From contig JAVTLE010000021.1 of NCBI GenBank assembly GCA_033439295.1, positions 2,108,009-2,172,008 on the forward strand: 64,000 nucleotides of DNA. The letters run 5' to 3'. This document shows positions 62,001 to 64,000 of this stretch, one piece after another (position 1 is the stretch's first letter; every line of letters starts with the position of its first letter). The notes below the pieces were generated by a model that made no database searches, had not been told where the DNA came from, and saw nothing but the letters and a program-made list of their open reading frames with translations. A program made the translations under genes and the position numbers. Origin of the DNA: Deuterostichococcus epilithicus. Lineage: Eukaryota > Chlorophyta > Trebouxiophyceae > Prasiolales > Stichococcaceae.

Positions 62001-62337
62001 GGGAGAAGGACCGCGGCAGGGGCGACGGCGAGAGGTGTGTGCTGCTGCATTCCGTCAGGGATAGGTATGCTGCGTCCAGGGCATTTGCTCAAACGTAGGA
62101 TGCGTCAGATGAGAAGGGTCCTGCCGGAATGTTTCACAGAGTCTCGAAGTGAATGTTCGGATGTGCATGTGCGCCTGCAGGGATGAGCGGCGCAAGGACC
62201 GTAAGCGCAGTGACCGCCGGGACGACCGCCGCGAGGACAGGGACAAAGACAGAGACCGGCGGGAGAAGAAGAGCCACCGGGCCCACAAAGACTCCCGTGA
62301 TCGTGATGAGCACGAACACAAGCGGCACAAGCACTGA
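56048..62337 (+). CDS. CTNNBL1: Beta-catenin-like protein 1 (armadillo, CDC5L/Prp19-associated) with an Arg/Asp-rich tail
   Basis: CTNNBL1 is a nuclear armadillo-repeat protein that binds the NLS of CDC5L and PRP31 in the Prp19 complex. The start MAGREAPTAVLQAALSRFHE leads through GSKPGYYF and GYYRDAKQPAPVPEEL to LLDLKGLRRLINLFERR. Then come ENMEMRMKYAEEPAKFMDSE (human: ELRIKFPDNPEKFMESE), VDLDDAVKRLMVVAGSPELY and LGLLSHENADIATDVLELFK. Armadillo exons follow: ANALELLVQRLSSLNEAADE, LLAILMQHSEKNQTKLGEMG, EYLENLFDTLCTCLMQPSTR, LKQKRLSRQGALKALDFATT, RLDAGLYTLQQ|CALIIGNLW and LAEDDKQKTKVQRLLLAMGA. After an acidic DTNVDMDVDE linker, two more exons add a charged tail (DRERRRKQSADPDEEEEQQR; RKDRKRSDRRDDRREDRDKD) ending EHKRHKH. 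The AG|G junction of the tail exons fits exactly. The family end in human is near LLENF, so the tail is extra. Confidence 0.92.
57403..57539 (+). repeat. Copy of a CTNNBL1 exon end and donor within the following intron
   Basis: GACGTGGTGCAGGACTCGGTGCG (57403-57425) spans the end of the exon reading EEDVVQDS and its donor. It recurs with one mismatch at 57517-57539, 114 bp downstream in the intron. Confidence 0.75.
59134..59305 (+). repeat. Decayed copy of a CTNNBL1 exon start in the upstream intron
   Basis: The real exon start at 59251-59305 (GTGCAG|GGACCCCAAGACG, then GGAGTACCTGGAGAACCTG) is mirrored at 59134-59190 (GTGCAG|GGACCCCCAGACA, then GGAGTATTATCTGGAGACCC). The upstream copy keeps the acceptor but has substitutions and an in-frame stop. 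Confidence 0.75.
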
Positions 62338-62535
62338 CGCTGTCTGCATAATGACCGTCTGTGACATGCGACCAGAAGCACGCACTGGCATATACTGGGC
62401 ATCAACGGTCGAATGATCGACCCACCCAGTCTCTCTCACGCTCAACTTCACCTCATAACATCCAATGCTCATGACACACGCATGACAGCAAAGCACTGCT
62501 GCAGCTGATCCGGTCCGACTTTCGACAACCCTGCA
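62338..62535. other. Short convergent intergenic gap
   Basis: 198 bp lie between the CTNNBL1 stop and the stop of the last gene, with no feature seen. The two 3' UTRs probably abut or overlap. Confidence 0.4.
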
Positions 62536-63962
62536 TCAGGCCATGTGCAAGCAGTGGCGGATGCTCCTGTCGAAGCGGTCCATGTTGTCTCGTGTGGCCT
62601 GCATCCTGCCCTCGACCTTGCCGGTCGCTGCCTCGTCGCCGTCCAGAGCCGATTCCAGCGCCTCGTCGAGCAGGTTGAACGACCTGCGGCAGGCAGTCAG
62701 GCATTGGCTGGCGCATCATTAGCACATTGGCTCGTCATGCATGATGCTGCCAACATCTAGAAGAACGATTTGTTTGAGTTTAAATCAATTGCCACCGCCA
62801 GGACAGAAGTGACGCAATGTTGAATGGCAATGGCGGCAGCCGCTTCCTCTGCCCTCAGGCCACCAGAATGTCAGTGCACCTGAGCAGCGCCTCAAGGCTG
62901 GCATCGACTTCGTTCCTCCGGTCGGCCTCATTGTCCAGCACCAGCTTTGTGACATTCTTCGCTATCAACCTGCATCAGAGCACAGGGCATATGTATTCCG
63001 CATCTGCCAGCGAACTTCTCTGAGTTGAGCTCACACCGTGCCAGCACAAGCTGCTGTGCCAGCGCACCTATAGGTGCAGGGGTCGACCAGCTGTGGAAAG
63101 GACTCCTGTATGGACTGCTGAAGCAAAGATGCTTTTGCGTCCAGCGTGGATGCGCCCCGACTCTGCCAGCGCAATAAGAAGAGGTCATGGCAGGCTTTGT
63201 AGGTAAGCATCAGAGGAGTCTACAGTCTACAGTTATCGTTCAGTCAGGAAGCCTGTTGCCCTCATAAAAGAGCTCTTACCTCGTAGGAGTGGCAGTTGAA
63301 GGACGCTGCCCGGATGATGCTCAGCGCGGCGCGCCTGGACGTCTCGCCCTGTGCGCCGGCTAGGAGCTCTGCCGCCTCCTGCATTGCTGACATCAAGAGG
63401 TGCTCTGTCCACAATGGCTTCGACATGCGATTATCGCCCCAAGTAAGCGTCCATATTAGGATGTGGCGACAACGTGCAGACAGTTTGATGGGAACCGATG
63501 GCGAGTAAGGCAGTGAGGTTAACCTTCAATTTCCGCTGGCCGACGCCAATGGGTGCAATGGCATAAATCTCCTGACGGCTCTGCAGGAAGGTCCGCAGGT
63601 CTGCGGGACACCATATTTGGCCATCATGAATCGCTGATGACCATGGCTTGTGTCAAGCATGGCTTGAGGGATGCGTCTTGTGACGCATTGATCGGCCACA
63701 GATCGGGGGACCAGGCACCTGCATGTGCAGGCGCCACTGGGCTCGTCGATGCAGCCACCGCCGCCAGGCTCAGCAGCACGCCCCTCCTGGAACTTTCAGC
63801 GCTGCGGTGATTCGCTGCTTGTGCACTGATGTGCCGCACAGCGCAGTGCCGCTGCCATTGCCGGCTGCGCCGGAGCGGTGTCTGGAGCTGTGCTGCCGCA
63901 GGAGGGATATCAGACGGGAGTATCGAGCCACAAAGGCAGGAAATAGGTGTCATGGCCAGCAT
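62536..63962 (-). CDS. Probable thylakoid-lumen protein of unknown function
   Basis: The N-terminal exon (from 63962) starts MLAMTPISCLCGSILPSDIP, a Ser/Arg-rich transit-like segment. It continues SSRRGVLLSLAAVAASTSPV and APAHAG, an Arg-Arg pair before a hydrophobic stretch with an AHA-type cleavage site, as in Tat-imported lumen proteins. Later exons are helical: MSAMQEAAELLAGAQGETSR, LDAKASLLQQSIQESFPQLV, NVTKLVLDNEADRRNEVDAS and LEALLRCTDIL-like. The last exon reads SFNLLDEALESALDGDEAAT and ends DRSIRHCLHMA at 62536. A four-helix PsbQ-like shape is possible but I cannot show it. The frame stays open upstream to the window edge, so the start is uncertain. Confidence 0.6.
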
Positions 63963-64000
63963 GCCTATGCGTTGGATCCTTCGAGCTGTTGCCGAGTTGA
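63963..64000. other. Window edge, possible 5' part of the lumen-protein gene
   Basis: The minus-strand frame remains open to the edge. A longer N-terminus or a 5' UTR lies here. Confidence 0.2.

Overview
The window is nuclear DNA of a green plant-lineage microbe, most likely a core chlorophyte alga (Trebouxiophyceae-like; the class is a guess). The DNA is GC-rich. Genes are closely packed and broken by many short GT-AG introns. Several proteins are plant-type: a KEA4/5/6-type K+ antiporter, a MUSE13/14-type MATH protein, plastid-targeted UMP kinase and ribose-5-phosphate isomerase, and a plastid protein with a characteristic GWDPEG start. Two intron-containing tRNA genes are also present. All gene models come from reading exons and splice sites by eye, so outer limits are firmer than internal junctions.

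Layout. 0-0.94 kb (-): 5' part of RNA polymerase III subunit RPC5. 1.4-5.75 kb (+): K+/H+ antiporter. 7.3-13.6 kb (-): TFIP11/STIP G-patch splicing factor, divergent from METTL3 (13.97-18.27 kb, +). 18.6-20.1 kb (-): conserved plastid protein, divergent from a large MATH protein (20.4-26.7 kb, +). 27.3-28.0 kb (-): ribosomal protein eL36, divergent from plastid ribose-5-phosphate isomerase (28.5-30.4 kb, +). 30.7-34.5 kb (-): a protein with a C-terminal U-box. 34.5-43.6 kb is an accessory-looking stretch with few firm genes. It holds two inverted tRNA-Leu(CAG) genes, each followed by the same ~355-bp repeat, a ~1.2-kb foldback structure and a 159-bp coding tandem duplication. 43.7-53.3 kb (-): SF3B1, divergent from plastid UMP kinase (53.7-55.35 kb, +). 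56.0-62.3 kb (+): CTNNBL1 with an Arg/Asp-rich tail. 62.5-64 kb (-): a probable thylakoid-lumen protein running to the window edge.

Four genes act on pre-mRNA: TFIP11 (spliceosome disassembly), METTL3 (m6A writer), SF3B1 (branch-site recognition) and CTNNBL1 (Prp19/CDC5L-associated). The others serve translation (eL36), tRNA/5S transcription (RPC5) and plastid metabolism. Most neighbours are divergent pairs sharing roughly 300-500 bp.

The least ordinary signals are three. First, an inverted duplication of a coding fragment able to form a long RNA hairpin. Second, the repeat attached to tRNA 3' ends, flanked by tRNA-derived direct repeats. Third, a recurring pattern in which a splice junction plus adjoining exon has been tandemly copied into the neighbouring intron, seen in at least four genes. 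I saw no CRISPR array and no recognisable retroelement or virus-derived gene.
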